Assembly (NCBI GenBank): GCA_021784265.1
Contig: JAJXTA010000244.1
Span: 1-5,555, forward strand
From: a bacterium
Lineage (GTDB): Bacteria; Verrucomicrobiota; Verrucomicrobiia; Limisphaerales; J093
DNA: 5,555 bases
Reading direction: 5' to 3'
The position numbers were made by a program, and so were the translations under genes. Numbering within the stretch: the stretch's first letter is position 1; each line of letters starts with the position of its first letter. Shown here one piece after another: positions 1 to 5,555 of this stretch. The notes under the pieces are model-generated. The model was not told where the DNA came from, did not search any database, and saw nothing but the letters and a program-made list of their open reading frames with translations.

Positions 1-291
1 TGAATCCATAACCTGGTACCCACTTAGTCGCAAAAGCCGGTGCAAGTGGACAAAACTTTTTCGGCTCCCCCCCTCCACCGCTGCCGCTCCCTCGGGTCCC
101 CCCCTGCCAGTCTTGGCCGGAGAGGCGGGTAATCACCCCGCCAGCAAGGGTCCCAAGGCAGCCACCGCCACAGACCGCCAGCGCCCCAAGCGTTTCTCGC
201 CCGCATCATATTGCACTCGCCGGCGTCAGCGGCGGTCCCCCCCGGCCGGGCTGGCGGCACAGGTCCGCAGTGAAACCGGGCGCAGGGGCTT
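1..291. other. Left-edge region without a supportable gene
   Basis: No reading frame here has convincing protein character; the open frames give Trp/Arg/Gly/Pro-rich random-looking translations. The first 60 bases are less GC-rich and contain the inverted repeat CCACTT/AAGTGG (20-25 and 44-49), with ACAAAACTTTTT following on the plus strand, too loose to call a terminator. Three C7 runs occur at 67-73, 98-104 and 237-243. Confidence 0.4.
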
Positions 292-636
292 TTAGGGCAG
301 GCGCTTGGCCAGGCGCCACCTTTCGCCAGCCCCGGCGGCACGGGCAATCAGCGCGACGAGGCAGACGAGATCGAGCAAGAGCGTCCCTCCGAGCAGTCGC
401 TGGTTGCCACCGCCGGGGAAACCGGCCACGAAGGCGTGAGCGTCGGCCGCGACCTGCAAGCCATGTGGGAGCTCGAACTCCACCCGAGCGCCGCGGAGGG
501 CGCGTGAACCCGTGAGGGTGAGGAGGCCAAGCACGGCGAACAACGCAACCACCCGCCGATCACCCTCTCCCAAGACGTGGGTGGAGCACGAGGAGGCTGC
601 CAGCGAACAGCCCAGCCCAAACAGGAACACGGGCAC
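292..636 (-). CDS. Hypothetical small membrane protein, two predicted helices
   Basis: I do not recognise this 114-residue product. It begins with GTG directly after an in-frame TGA and ends in TAA. Two hydrophobic stretches are visible, about residues 29-47 (VVALFAVLGLL...) and 81-101 (LLGGTLLLDLVCLVALIARA). Arg pairs precede the first, and a basic tail (RWRLAKRLP) follows the second. By the positive-inside rule this gives a hairpin with both ends in the cytoplasm and a loop of about 35 residues (containing FELPHGLQV and FPGGGNQR) outside. Codon third positions are mostly G or C, which fits coding in this frame. The start is uncertain: only a weak GGGA lies upstream of the GTG, and the first 25 residues look less protein-like, so an internal GTG or TTG near residues 22-30 is possible. 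It lies 89 bp downstream of hflX on the same strand, and co-transcription is possible but not shown. No function is assigned. Confidence 0.45.
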   Translation of the reverse strand: MPVFLFGLGCSLAASSCSTHVLGEGDRRVVALFAVLGLLTLTGSRALRGARVEFELPHGLQVAADAHAFVAGFPGGGNQRLLGGTLLLDLVCLVALIARAAGAGERWRLAKRLP

Positions 637-700
637 TCAGTCCCGTTTGGAAGCTGGCCGCCGGGTGAGAGAGCCGATGGTCCGGACCGGTGGAGGAACG

Positions 701-710
701 CGGAACACCG
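701..710. repeat. Intergenic motif CGGAACACCG, copy 1
   Basis: This plus-strand copy lies between hflX and the small membrane-protein gene, 65 bp before the latter's GTG. With the following five bases (TTTAC) it matches copy 3 at 14 of 15 positions. Confidence 0.5.
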
Positions 711-725
711 TTTACGGAGGCCTGC

Positions 726-2078
726 TCAGCCACGGGAGGCCTCGCGGCCATCCCCGTCCGGTGGGCCAGCGACGCCGGGGAGAGATGCCTGGGACGCGCC
801 GGGCGGCAAGACAAACGGGGCAAACTCGCCGTGGAGGTGGGGCGGGAGGCGGACTTTGAACCGGGCGCGTTCGCCGTCGTACTTGCGTTCGACGACCTGG
901 GCCACGGAATGCAACCGAGCGACCACCGCCGCTTGGCTGTGGGGGATGGCCAATTCGAGGAACTCCCGCACCGGGCGGAGTCGGCTCCCCAACTCGGTCC
1001 GCAGCCCAGGAAAACCCTCCTCGGTCCGGGCTGAGATGGCGACCGCGTGCGGCCAGCGCTGGAGGAAGGCCTGGACCTGCTCGGGGTTAGGGGCGCAGTC
1101 GATCTTGTTGAAGACCATCAGCCTCGGCTTGTCGCCCGCGGCAATCTCGGCCAGCACCTGATGCACGGCGGCGATCTGGTCCTCGGCCTGCGGGTGGCTG
1201 ACATCCACGACGTGCAGCAAGAGATCGGCGTTGACCACCTCTTCGAGCGTGGCCTTGAAGGCCTCGACCAAGCGGTGCGGAAGTTTGCGGATGAACCCGA
1301 CCGTGTCAGAGAGCAAGACGTTCTGATTGGTCGGCAAGCGCAGCCGCCGGGTGGTCGGGTCCAGCGTCGCGAAGAGCTTGTCTTCCTCGAGCACCGCGGC
1401 GCCGGTGAGGGCGTTGAACAGGGTCGATTTGCCGGCATTGGTGTAGCCGACGAGCGACGCCAACGGCCAGAGATTGCGTTGCCGCCCTTGGCGTTGGGTG
1501 CTGCGCTGGCGCCGCACTTCGTCCAACTCGGCGGCAATCCTGGTGATCCGGTCCTGCACCCGCCGGCGGTCGGTCTCCAACTGGGTCTCGCCATCACCCC
1601 GCATCCCGATGCCCCCTTTCTGGCGGGACAAATGGTCCCAAAACCGCGTCAGCCGGGGCAGCAGGTGTTGGAGCTGAGCCAGCTCCACCTGCAGCTTCCC
1701 CTCGCGCGTCCGCGCTCGGCGGGCAAAAATGTCCAGAATGAGCGCCGTCCGGTCCAGGACCTTGCAGCCGAAGGTCTGCTCGAGATTGCGGCTCTGGGCG
1801 GGTGAGAGTTCGTCGTCGAAAATGACCGTGTCCACGGCCTCGCGCCGGCAGAGGGCGGAGAATTCGTCGGCCTTGCCCGCGCCAATAAACGTGCTCGCCA
1901 CCGGGGCGGGCAATTTCTGCACCCCGTTGCCCACGACCTCGCCGCCGGCCGTCGAAGCCAATTGCGCCAACTCCGCGAGCGAATCGCGCACCTCCCAGGT
2001 CCGCCGCGACTTGAGCTCCGCCCCGACGAGGAACACCCGTTCGCTGGCCTTTCTGGCCGTAGAGATGAGCGCTTTCAC
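726..2078 (-). CDS. hflX: Ribosome-associated GTPase HflX
   Basis: The 450-residue product has the full HflX layout. The N-terminal HflX domain spans about residues 12-105 (ERVFLVGAEL, FIGAGKADE, VIFDDELSPAQ.RNLE, VLDRTALILDIFARRA). The helical linker carries the family signature GGIGMRGDGETQLETDRR at 155-172. The G domain starts near 206, with G1 GYTNAGKST (211-219), G2 ATLDPTTR (237-244), G3 DTVG (258-261), G4 NKID (324-327) and G5 SAR (349-351). A C-terminal domain follows and ends in a Gly/Pro-rich tail. Length is close to that of E. coli HflX (about 426 residues). The family binds the 50S subunit and splits stalled or hibernating ribosomes using GTP, notably under heat stress, and acts in the cytosol. 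The start is GTG; the N-terminal match to relatives supports it, although only a weak GTGAG lies just upstream. No hfq or other hfl gene is adjacent, so the E. coli-type operon is not conserved here. No catalytic motif is missing. Confidence 0.96.
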   Translation of the reverse strand: MKALISTARKASERVFLVGAELKSRRTWEVRDSLAELAQLASTAGGEVVGNGVQKLPAPVASTFIGAGKADEFSALCRREAVDTVIFDDELSPAQSRNLEQTFGCKVLDRTALILDIFARRARTREGKLQVELAQLQHLLPRLTRFWDHLSRQKGGIGMRGDGETQLETDRRRVQDRITRIAAELDEVRRQRSTQRQGRQRNLWPLASLVGYTNAGKSTLFNALTGAAVLEEDKLFATLDPTTRRLRLPTNQNVLLSDTVGFIRKLPHRLVEAFKATLEEVVNADLLLHVVDVSHPQAEDQIAAVHQVLAEIAAGDKPRLMVFNKIDCAPNPEQVQAFLQRWPHAVAISARTEEGFPGLRTELGSRLRPVREFLELAIPHSQAAVVARLHSVAQVVERKYDGERARFKVRLPPHLHGEFAPFVLPPGASQASLPGVAGPPDGDGREASRG

Positions 2079-2140
2079 TGACTCACGCGCGCGCGGGAAC
2101 GTGCGGCAAGCGCCGGGCGCACCGCGTCGTCACCGGCCAC

Positions 2141-2150
2141 CGGTGTTCCG
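2141..2150. repeat. Intergenic motif CGGAACACCG, copy 2 (minus strand)
   Basis: The motif reads on the minus strand (CGGTGTTCCG on plus), 63 bp upstream of the hflX GTG. It overlaps the palindrome CACCGGTG. Confidence 0.5.
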
Positions 2151-2350
2151 GAGTTAAGCCCTGAGACGGGAGCCGGAACCGCAGCGGGAAGCGTCATGCG
2201 GACGCGCTCAGGCGCGCGCAGAGAGCGAGGCCGCCGGCCACCGGCCGCCTTCCAACCGTACGGGTACTGGCAATACGCATCATCAATCCGAGCCCGAATC
2301 TAGCCGAAAAGGCCCGCCAACGCAACTGGCGCGCAGCCCGCGAGGACCAC

Positions 2351-2374
2351 GCGCCAGGGGCGCGAACCCGGCGC
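2351..2374 (-). terminator. Possible hairpin downstream of the multihaem gene
   Basis: About 30 bp past the TAA of the multihaem gene, an inverted repeat can pair GCGCC with GGCGC (2351-2355 with 2370-2374). A further GGG/CCC pairing is possible inside. No T-run follows in the direction of transcription, so it is at best a weak intrinsic terminator or a 3'-end stabilising hairpin. In 70% GC DNA such stems also arise by chance. Confidence 0.25.
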
Positions 2375-2406
2375 TGCCGTCCGGGATGACGGCCGTTCTC
2401 CTTGGC

Positions 2407-4995
2407 TTACCGGTCCACCCGCGTCCGGACCCTCGTGCGTTCCCCGGTCGAGGTCACCGCCAACCCGTCCGCGGGACTGCGAACCGTAACGGAGACCGGC
2501 GGCGAGGTGACGGTGACGCCGGCGGCGCTGGTCGCCCGGGCGGTGAAGGTATGCTGGCCCGAGCCAAGATCCCACGCGGTGAGCGTGAACGGCGGCGTGC
2601 GCACGACGCCGAGCAGGCTCTCGCCGTCGAAGAACTGCACACGCGCCGCGCTGCCGGCGGGGGCCACACTGGCCACGAGGTCCACCGAGGCGGGCGCGGT
2701 GTAAACAGCCCCGTTGTTCGGGCTGACCAGCACCACGCTGAACGAGGGGGTGGCCACCGTGAGGTTGGCGGTGGCGCTGGTGACCGTCCCCGCGCTGTTA
2801 CGGACGCTGACGCGGTAGGCCCCGGCCGCCGCGCTGGTCACGTTGTTGAGCGTCAACGTCGCGGCGGTGGCCCCGGCCATGTCCACCCCGTTCTGCTGCC
2901 ACTGGTAACTTAAGGGCGCCGTGCCGGTGGCGCTGACACTCAGCGTGACGGTCGCCCCCGCGGTCACGGTTTGGCTCGCGGGTTGGGCCGTGATCGTGGG
3001 CGCGATCGCCCCACTCCCACCACCGCCGCCGCCACCGCTGCCACCGCCACTCCCGCCGACGATCACCGTCGCGGTGGCGAGTTGGGAGTTCTTGCTGCCG
3101 TCGTAAGCGGCGAAGGTAAACGTGGCCGTGCCGCTGAAGCCGGCCGGGGGGAAGTAGGTGGCGACGTTGTTGCTCAGCCCCACCGAACCGCTCACCGGCT
3201 GGCTGATGATCCGCAAGGTCAGGTTGCCGCCCGCGGCCGGCAGCACCAGGGCGACCGGTTGGCCGGCCGCGGTGCTGGTGGTCACATCGCCGACGGTGGG
3301 GGCCACACTCGTGTTGGCGGAGTCGCCGCCCGGACCGTTGTGGCAAGTGTAACAGCCGATAATGGCCCCACGGAAGAAGCTCTGCGTCCCGAACGCGCTC
3401 AGTGTGCGGTCCGCCTGCACCAGCGAGAGCACGGTCCCGCGATCATCGGCGCCATGACAGGCCTGGCAGGCCGCCGCGTTGCCGTCGGCGGCGTCCCCGT
3501 GCTGGCTGACCCAACTCTGCCCGAGCGGGTGCATGCCGTGCGGCCCGCCGTTGACGGTGCTGGGGGCGGTGGCGTGGCACGCGGTGCATTCCGCGATCAC
3601 CCCGACATGCCCCTGCACCTCGGTGCTCAGGATGTTGTCATTGGGTTCGGTGCTGGCAAACTCGGCATGGGTCGAGCCATGACATCCCTCGCATTGCAGC
3701 CCGCCGTGGCCCACGGAGAAGCGGTAGAGCGACAACCCCGCGGCGGGGGTGTTGGGGCTTGTGGCGAACGTGTTATCCACCGCCGCGCGCACCGTGTAGT
3801 TGGTGTCGGTGAAGACGGAGGTGTACCGGATTTGGCCGTTGTTATGGGTGGCGGTGCCGGTGTGGCAGCTCTGGCACGCTGGTTCCTGGAACCAGCCAAC
3901 CCGCGTCGCGGCTCCTACCTGGCTCAGATTGCCGTGACAGCTCTGGCACTGCATGGCTTGGGAACCGTCGCTGGCGATGGCCGAACCCATCGCGCCGCGC
4001 AAACACTGCGTGGTCGCCCCCGGGTGACAACGGTAACAGGCTTGGCGGTTGTCCGCGTTGTCCAAAGTGAGGTGCAGCACGGGATCGGTCACCGTGGCGT
4101 GCAGCGAGTGGATGGCGCGGGTCAGGGGCGGGAGGCTGCCGAGGCCGGACCCGGGCAGCGCCTCGGAGAGGTGACAGGCGGCGCAGAGGATGGGCCGGCC
4201 ATCGCTAACGACGTTGGCGTACAGGCCCGCGGCGTTGAAGCCTCGGGCGGCCAAGGCGTTGGTGTACTCCGCGGCATGGGCGGCAAACTGCCGGTCGTCG
4301 TGCAAGCGGAGGATGTTGAGCCGGTAGTCGCGCTGTCCGTTGGGATCATTCACCCACCCCGCCGCCGGTTGCGCCGCGGGCGAGCCGCCGCTGGAGGCAT
4401 GGCACACGCTGCAGGCCATCTCGTCGGAGATGGGCGCGACGACGTCGCTGGTCGCCACCACGTTGTTCGCGGCGTCCCGCGCCACCAGCCGCAACAGCGG
4501 ATACTCGTTCCGCCGCCCGGCGTCGTCATAGGGAGTGATCGGGATCCCTTCGGCCCGCCACCAGTTGACCGGGGTGGCGACGCCCGCGGCGGGGCGGTTG
4601 GTGGTTTCGAAGAGCATCGCCTGGGGGAGGTTGTTCGTGCCAGGCATGGCCCAACCAAGGAGGCCGACATCGGGCGCCAGTGGGCCGTAAAGGTCCAGCG
4701 TGTAGGTCCAGAAGTTGACCTTGCCGGCCGAGGTGGTGTTGATCGAGCCATTGGGATCGGCAACCCCTTCGTAGCTCACCGTGTAGCCGCCGCCGTTGGT
4801 CACCAGGAGGCCGTTGACGATCAGTTGGGCCTCGAGGGTATTGTACGGCGGCAGGATCGAGAACACCGAGAAGTCGCTGTCGTCACAGTGCATGCCCAGG
4901 TTGTTCCACCCCAGGAGGGTGGCGGGGGCCGCGGCGGCGGGGAGGGCGACGGCGAGGACGGCGGCCAGGAGAGTTTGAGAGATGGTTCTTTTCAT
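2407..4995 (-). CDS. Exported nonahaem c-type cytochrome with C-terminal Ig-like domains
   Basis: The 862-residue product has a Sec signal peptide (MKR, then a hydrophobic core to about residue 22, ALPAAAA). The N-terminal module, about 24-190, opens with GWNNLGMHC and SVFSILPPYNTLEAQL, a pattern I associate with other exported multihaem proteins. Nine CxxCH motifs follow, with first Cys at 195, 271, 320, 350, 374, 435, 470, 510 and 548. Thirteen other His residues (e.g. 36, 232, 296, 299, 430, 443, 486) could serve as distal ligands. Next come a cadherin-like domain (564-646), a Gly/Ser linker (647-662), an Ig_3-like domain (664-747, containing YQWQQNG and AGAYRVSVRNSAGT) and a Big-type Ig domain (752-838). 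The likely role is electron transfer in the periplasm or at the cell surface; substrate and partners are unknown. The ATG at 4995 gives a clean signal peptide; the ATG at 5028 is an alternative, and neither has a clear ribosome-binding site. The C-terminus lacks a visible PEP-CTERM or other sorting tail. Confidence 0.9.
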   Translation of the reverse strand: MKRTISQTLLAAVLAVALPAAAAPATLLGWNNLGMHCDDSDFSVFSILPPYNTLEAQLIVNGLLVTNGGGYTVSYEGVADPNGSINTTSAGKVNFWTYTLDLYGPLAPDVGLLGWAMPGTNNLPQAMLFETTNRPAAGVATPVNWWRAEGIPITPYDDAGRRNEYPLLRLVARDAANNVVATSDVVAPISDEMACSVCHASSGGSPAAQPAAGWVNDPNGQRDYRLNILRLHDDRQFAAHAAEYTNALAARGFNAAGLYANVVSDGRPILCAACHLSEALPGSGLGSLPPLTRAIHSLHATVTDPVLHLTLDNADNRQACYRCHPGATTQCLRGAMGSAIASDGSQAMQCQSCHGNLSQVGAATRVGWFQEPACQSCHTGTATHNNGQIRYTSVFTDTNYTVRAAVDNTFATSPNTPAAGLSLYRFSVGHGGLQCEGCHGSTHAEFASTEPNDNILSTEVQGHVGVIAECTACHATAPSTVNGGPHGMHPLGQSWVSQHGDAADGNAAACQACHGADDRGTVLSLVQADRTLSAFGTQSFFRGAIIGCYTCHNGPGGDSANTSVAPTVGDVTTSTAAGQPVALVLPAAGGNLTLRIISQPVSGSVGLSNNVATYFPPAGFSGTATFTFAAYDGSKNSQLATATVIVGGSGGGSGGGGGGGSGAIAPTITAQPASQTVTAGATVTLSVSATGTAPLSYQWQQNGVDMAGATAATLTLNNVTSAAAGAYRVSVRNSAGTVTSATANLTVATPSFSVVLVSPNNGAVYTAPASVDLVASVAPAGSAARVQFFDGESLLGVVRTPPFTLTAWDLGSGQHTFTARATSAAGVTVTSPPVSVTVRSPADGLAVTSTGERTRVRTRVDR
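3010..3057 (-). repeat. Gly/Ser-linker codon repeat inside the multihaem gene
   Basis: A run of GGC/GGT/AGT-type codons encodes residues 647-662, all Gly except Ser at 649, 653 and 661. It forms a flexible hinge between the cadherin-like domain and the Ig_3-like domain. At DNA level it is an imperfect GGN microsatellite that could change length by slippage in steps of three without breaking the frame. Confidence 0.85.
3340..4413 (-). other. Nine-haem CxxCH region of the cytochrome
   Basis: This sub-region of the gene at 2407-4995 encodes residues 195-552. The motifs in order are CSVCH, CAACH, CYRCH, CQSCH, CQSCH, CEGCH, CTACH, CQACH and CYTCH. Gaps between successive first Cys residues are 76, 49, 30, 24, 61, 35, 40 and 38. 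Most stretches between motifs carry at least one spare His, consistent with bis-His coordination. One extra Cys (331, in TTQCLRG) lies shortly after the third motif and is not part of a haem site. Confidence 0.9.
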
Positions 4996-5285
4996 TATAA
5001 GATACGTTACAGCCTTAAGTTGTCTCATTGGGTTTGTGTTATTTGCCACAAGCAGGCTGCGTGCCACCCCCACCCCGCCACGCCCCCGCGCGGCGACGCC
5101 GCCGCCTGCCCCGCGCGCTCCCTTCCCCGCGTGCGGAAACAAGACAGCCGCTGTCCCAACGGAAGGCGGACCGCGACGCCCACGGCCGTCCCGGCGTTCG
5201 GCGCGCGGTCGAGACGGGCCTGCGGGTGGCGTCCGGCCTGAGCGGGGCTGGGCGCGGTGAGCGCCGTCGGGCGCCGCTCCAGAAT

Positions 5286-5295
5286 CGGAACACCG
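5286..5295. repeat. Intergenic motif CGGAACACCG, copy 3
   Basis: This plus-strand copy lies in the gap upstream of the cytochrome gene, 291 bp before its start, and is followed by TGTAC. It is at the GC-rich edge of the AT-rich island. Confidence 0.5.
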
Positions 5296-5339
5296 TGTAC
5301 CAGAAGCGGAGCGTACCATTAATGACATGCATTTGATAC

Positions 5340-5372
5340 TCATGTTATTCATGTTTAGATTCTAAGTATAAT
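5340..5372 (+). promoter_or_regulatory. Possible promoter and direct repeat in AT-rich island
   Basis: A consensus -10 box TATAAT sits at 5367-5372 on the plus strand, with a poor -35 candidate TTATTC 16 bp upstream. It points toward the open frame at 5460. The heptamer TCATGTT occurs twice with a 9-bp period (5340-5346 and 5349-5355), which could be an operator half-site pair. The minus strand reads TATACT at 5370-5365, so the island might also serve the cytochrome gene, but no good -35 was seen in that direction. Confidence 0.3.
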
Positions 5373-5459
5373 TCGCCAACTCCAGCGCCGTCCCCGGGGC
5401 CGCCGCGGCCGGCGCTTGCCCTCCCCCCCCGCCCGCCCTACCCTCGCCGGCAACCGACA

Positions 5460-5555
5460 ATGACCCCTGCCCCGACGACCTACCGCGCGCTGGCCCCCTT
5501 GCGGGTGGCGAGCACCAGCCCGGGCGCTCTCCACCTGCGTTCATCCGCCGGGGTG
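5460..5555 (+). CDS. Possible 5' end of a divergent gene, truncated by window end
   Basis: An ATG at 5460 opens a frame of 32 codons with no stop before the window ends. It begins MTPAPTTYRALAPLRVAS. Nearly every codon ends in G or C, a much stronger third-position bias than in the other frames here, and as expected for a gene in this genome. The AT-rich island with a TATAAT box lies about 90 bp upstream on the same strand. No Shine-Dalgarno sequence is visible, as for the other starts in the window. Too little protein is present to name a family. It would be divergent from the cytochrome gene. It may be chance openness, since GC-rich DNA has few stops. Confidence 0.35.
   Translation, partial: MTPAPTTYRALAPLRVASTSPGALHLRSSAGV

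Larger units (their letters stand above)
2079..2406. other. Intergenic region between the multihaem gene and hflX
   Basis: This 328-bp gap has no supportable gene or tRNA. It would hold the 3' end signals of the multihaem gene and the promoter of hflX. The least GC-rich part is about 2262-2310, the best place to expect the hflX promoter, but no convincing -35/-10 pair could be read there. It contains short dyads: a 5-bp stem with a 3-base loop at 2233-2245 (GCCGG/CCGGC) and CGCCA/TGGCG at about 2315-2330. The 8-bp palindrome CACCGGTG lies at 2138-2145 beside the shared motif at 2141-2150. The 11-mer CCGGCCACCGG occurs twice (2133-2143 and 2234-2244). Confidence 0.5.
4996..5459. other. Upstream intergenic region between divergent genes
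   Basis: This 464-bp gap separates the minus-strand cytochrome from the possible plus-strand gene at 5460. The minus frame stays open across much of it, but the translation is low-complexity Arg/Gly/Pro/Ala sequence with no domain, so I treat it as non-coding. Two stretches are markedly less GC-rich: about 4990-5050, just before the cytochrome start, and about 5313-5375. Between them the DNA is extremely GC-rich. A C8 run lies at 5423-5430. Confidence 0.5.

Noticed and set aside
47..57. DnaA-box-like TTGTCCACT on the minus strand
   Set aside because: It differs from the consensus at two positions, is single, and has no origin context.
20..60. Inverted repeat CCACTT/AAGTGG followed by a T-run, as a terminator
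   Set aside because: The loop is 18 bases, and the T-run begins several bases after a 6-bp stem. This is too weak to call.
67..243. Three C7 runs at 67-73, 98-104 and 237-243
   Set aside because: A few such runs are expected by chance at this GC content, and no regular spacing or associated gene start was seen.
24..347. A 107-codon minus-strand open frame at the left edge
   Set aside because: Its translation is rich in Trp, Pro, Gly and Cys with no pattern, and it overlaps the better-supported membrane-protein frame.
679..688. Perfect 10-bp palindrome GGTCCGGACC after hflX
   Set aside because: It has no loop or T-run, so it is not a terminator. It is a single copy with no support as a binding site.
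1047..1805. A 252-codon plus-strand open frame opposite hflX
   Set aside because: It is the antisense shadow of a gene with all HflX motifs, and no family features are seen in its translation.
2971..5241. A 756-codon open frame on the plus strand, antisense to the multihaem gene
   Set aside because: Its translation is Gly/Arg/Ala/Val-rich with no domain. It mirrors the codon structure of the minus-strand gene, a common artefact of GC-rich coding DNA.
4996..5352. Extension of the multihaem protein to an ATG at 5352 (981 residues)
   Set aside because: The added part is low-complexity Arg/Gly/Pro sequence and would bury the signal peptide about 119 residues in. The start at 4995 (or 5028) is much better.

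Overview
This is a GC-rich bacterial window of about 70% GC. It carries two confident genes on the minus strand, a probable small membrane-protein gene on the same strand, and the possible start of a divergent plus-strand gene at the right edge. No rRNA, tRNA, CRISPR array, insertion sequence or integrase was seen. The combination of Ig_3-type and other bacterial Ig-like domains, a multihaem protein, starts with little or no Shine-Dalgarno sequence and high GC suggests a verrucomicrobial chromosome, perhaps of the Opitutaceae. That placement is inference from style, not a match to a known genome.

Layout from left to right. Positions 1-291 hold no gene I can support. Positions 292-636 (minus) encode a 114-residue putative two-helix membrane protein of unknown function. 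Positions 726-2078 (minus) encode HflX, a ribosome-associated GTPase with every GTPase motif intact. Positions 2079-2406 are intergenic. Positions 2407-4995 (minus) encode an 862-residue exported protein. It has a signal peptide, a conserved N-terminal module containing a GWNNLGMHC motif, nine CxxCH haem-binding motifs, then three beta-sandwich (cadherin-like and Ig-like) domains, the first two separated by a Gly/Ser linker. Positions 4996-5459 are a gene-free upstream region with an AT-rich island (about 5313-5375) that may contain promoter elements. From 5460 an open plus-strand frame with strong GC3 bias runs off the window.

The genes do not form an obvious pathway. HflX is a cytosolic housekeeping and stress factor that acts on ribosomes. 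The multihaem protein is predicted to work outside the inner membrane in electron transfer, and no partner (CymA/NrfH-like quinol oxidase, porin or assembly factor) is visible here. The intergenic spaces of 89, 328 and 464 bp suggest separate transcription units. The most interesting items are the nonahaem-plus-Ig architecture and a 10-bp motif, CGGAACACCG, that recurs once in each of the three intergenic regions.
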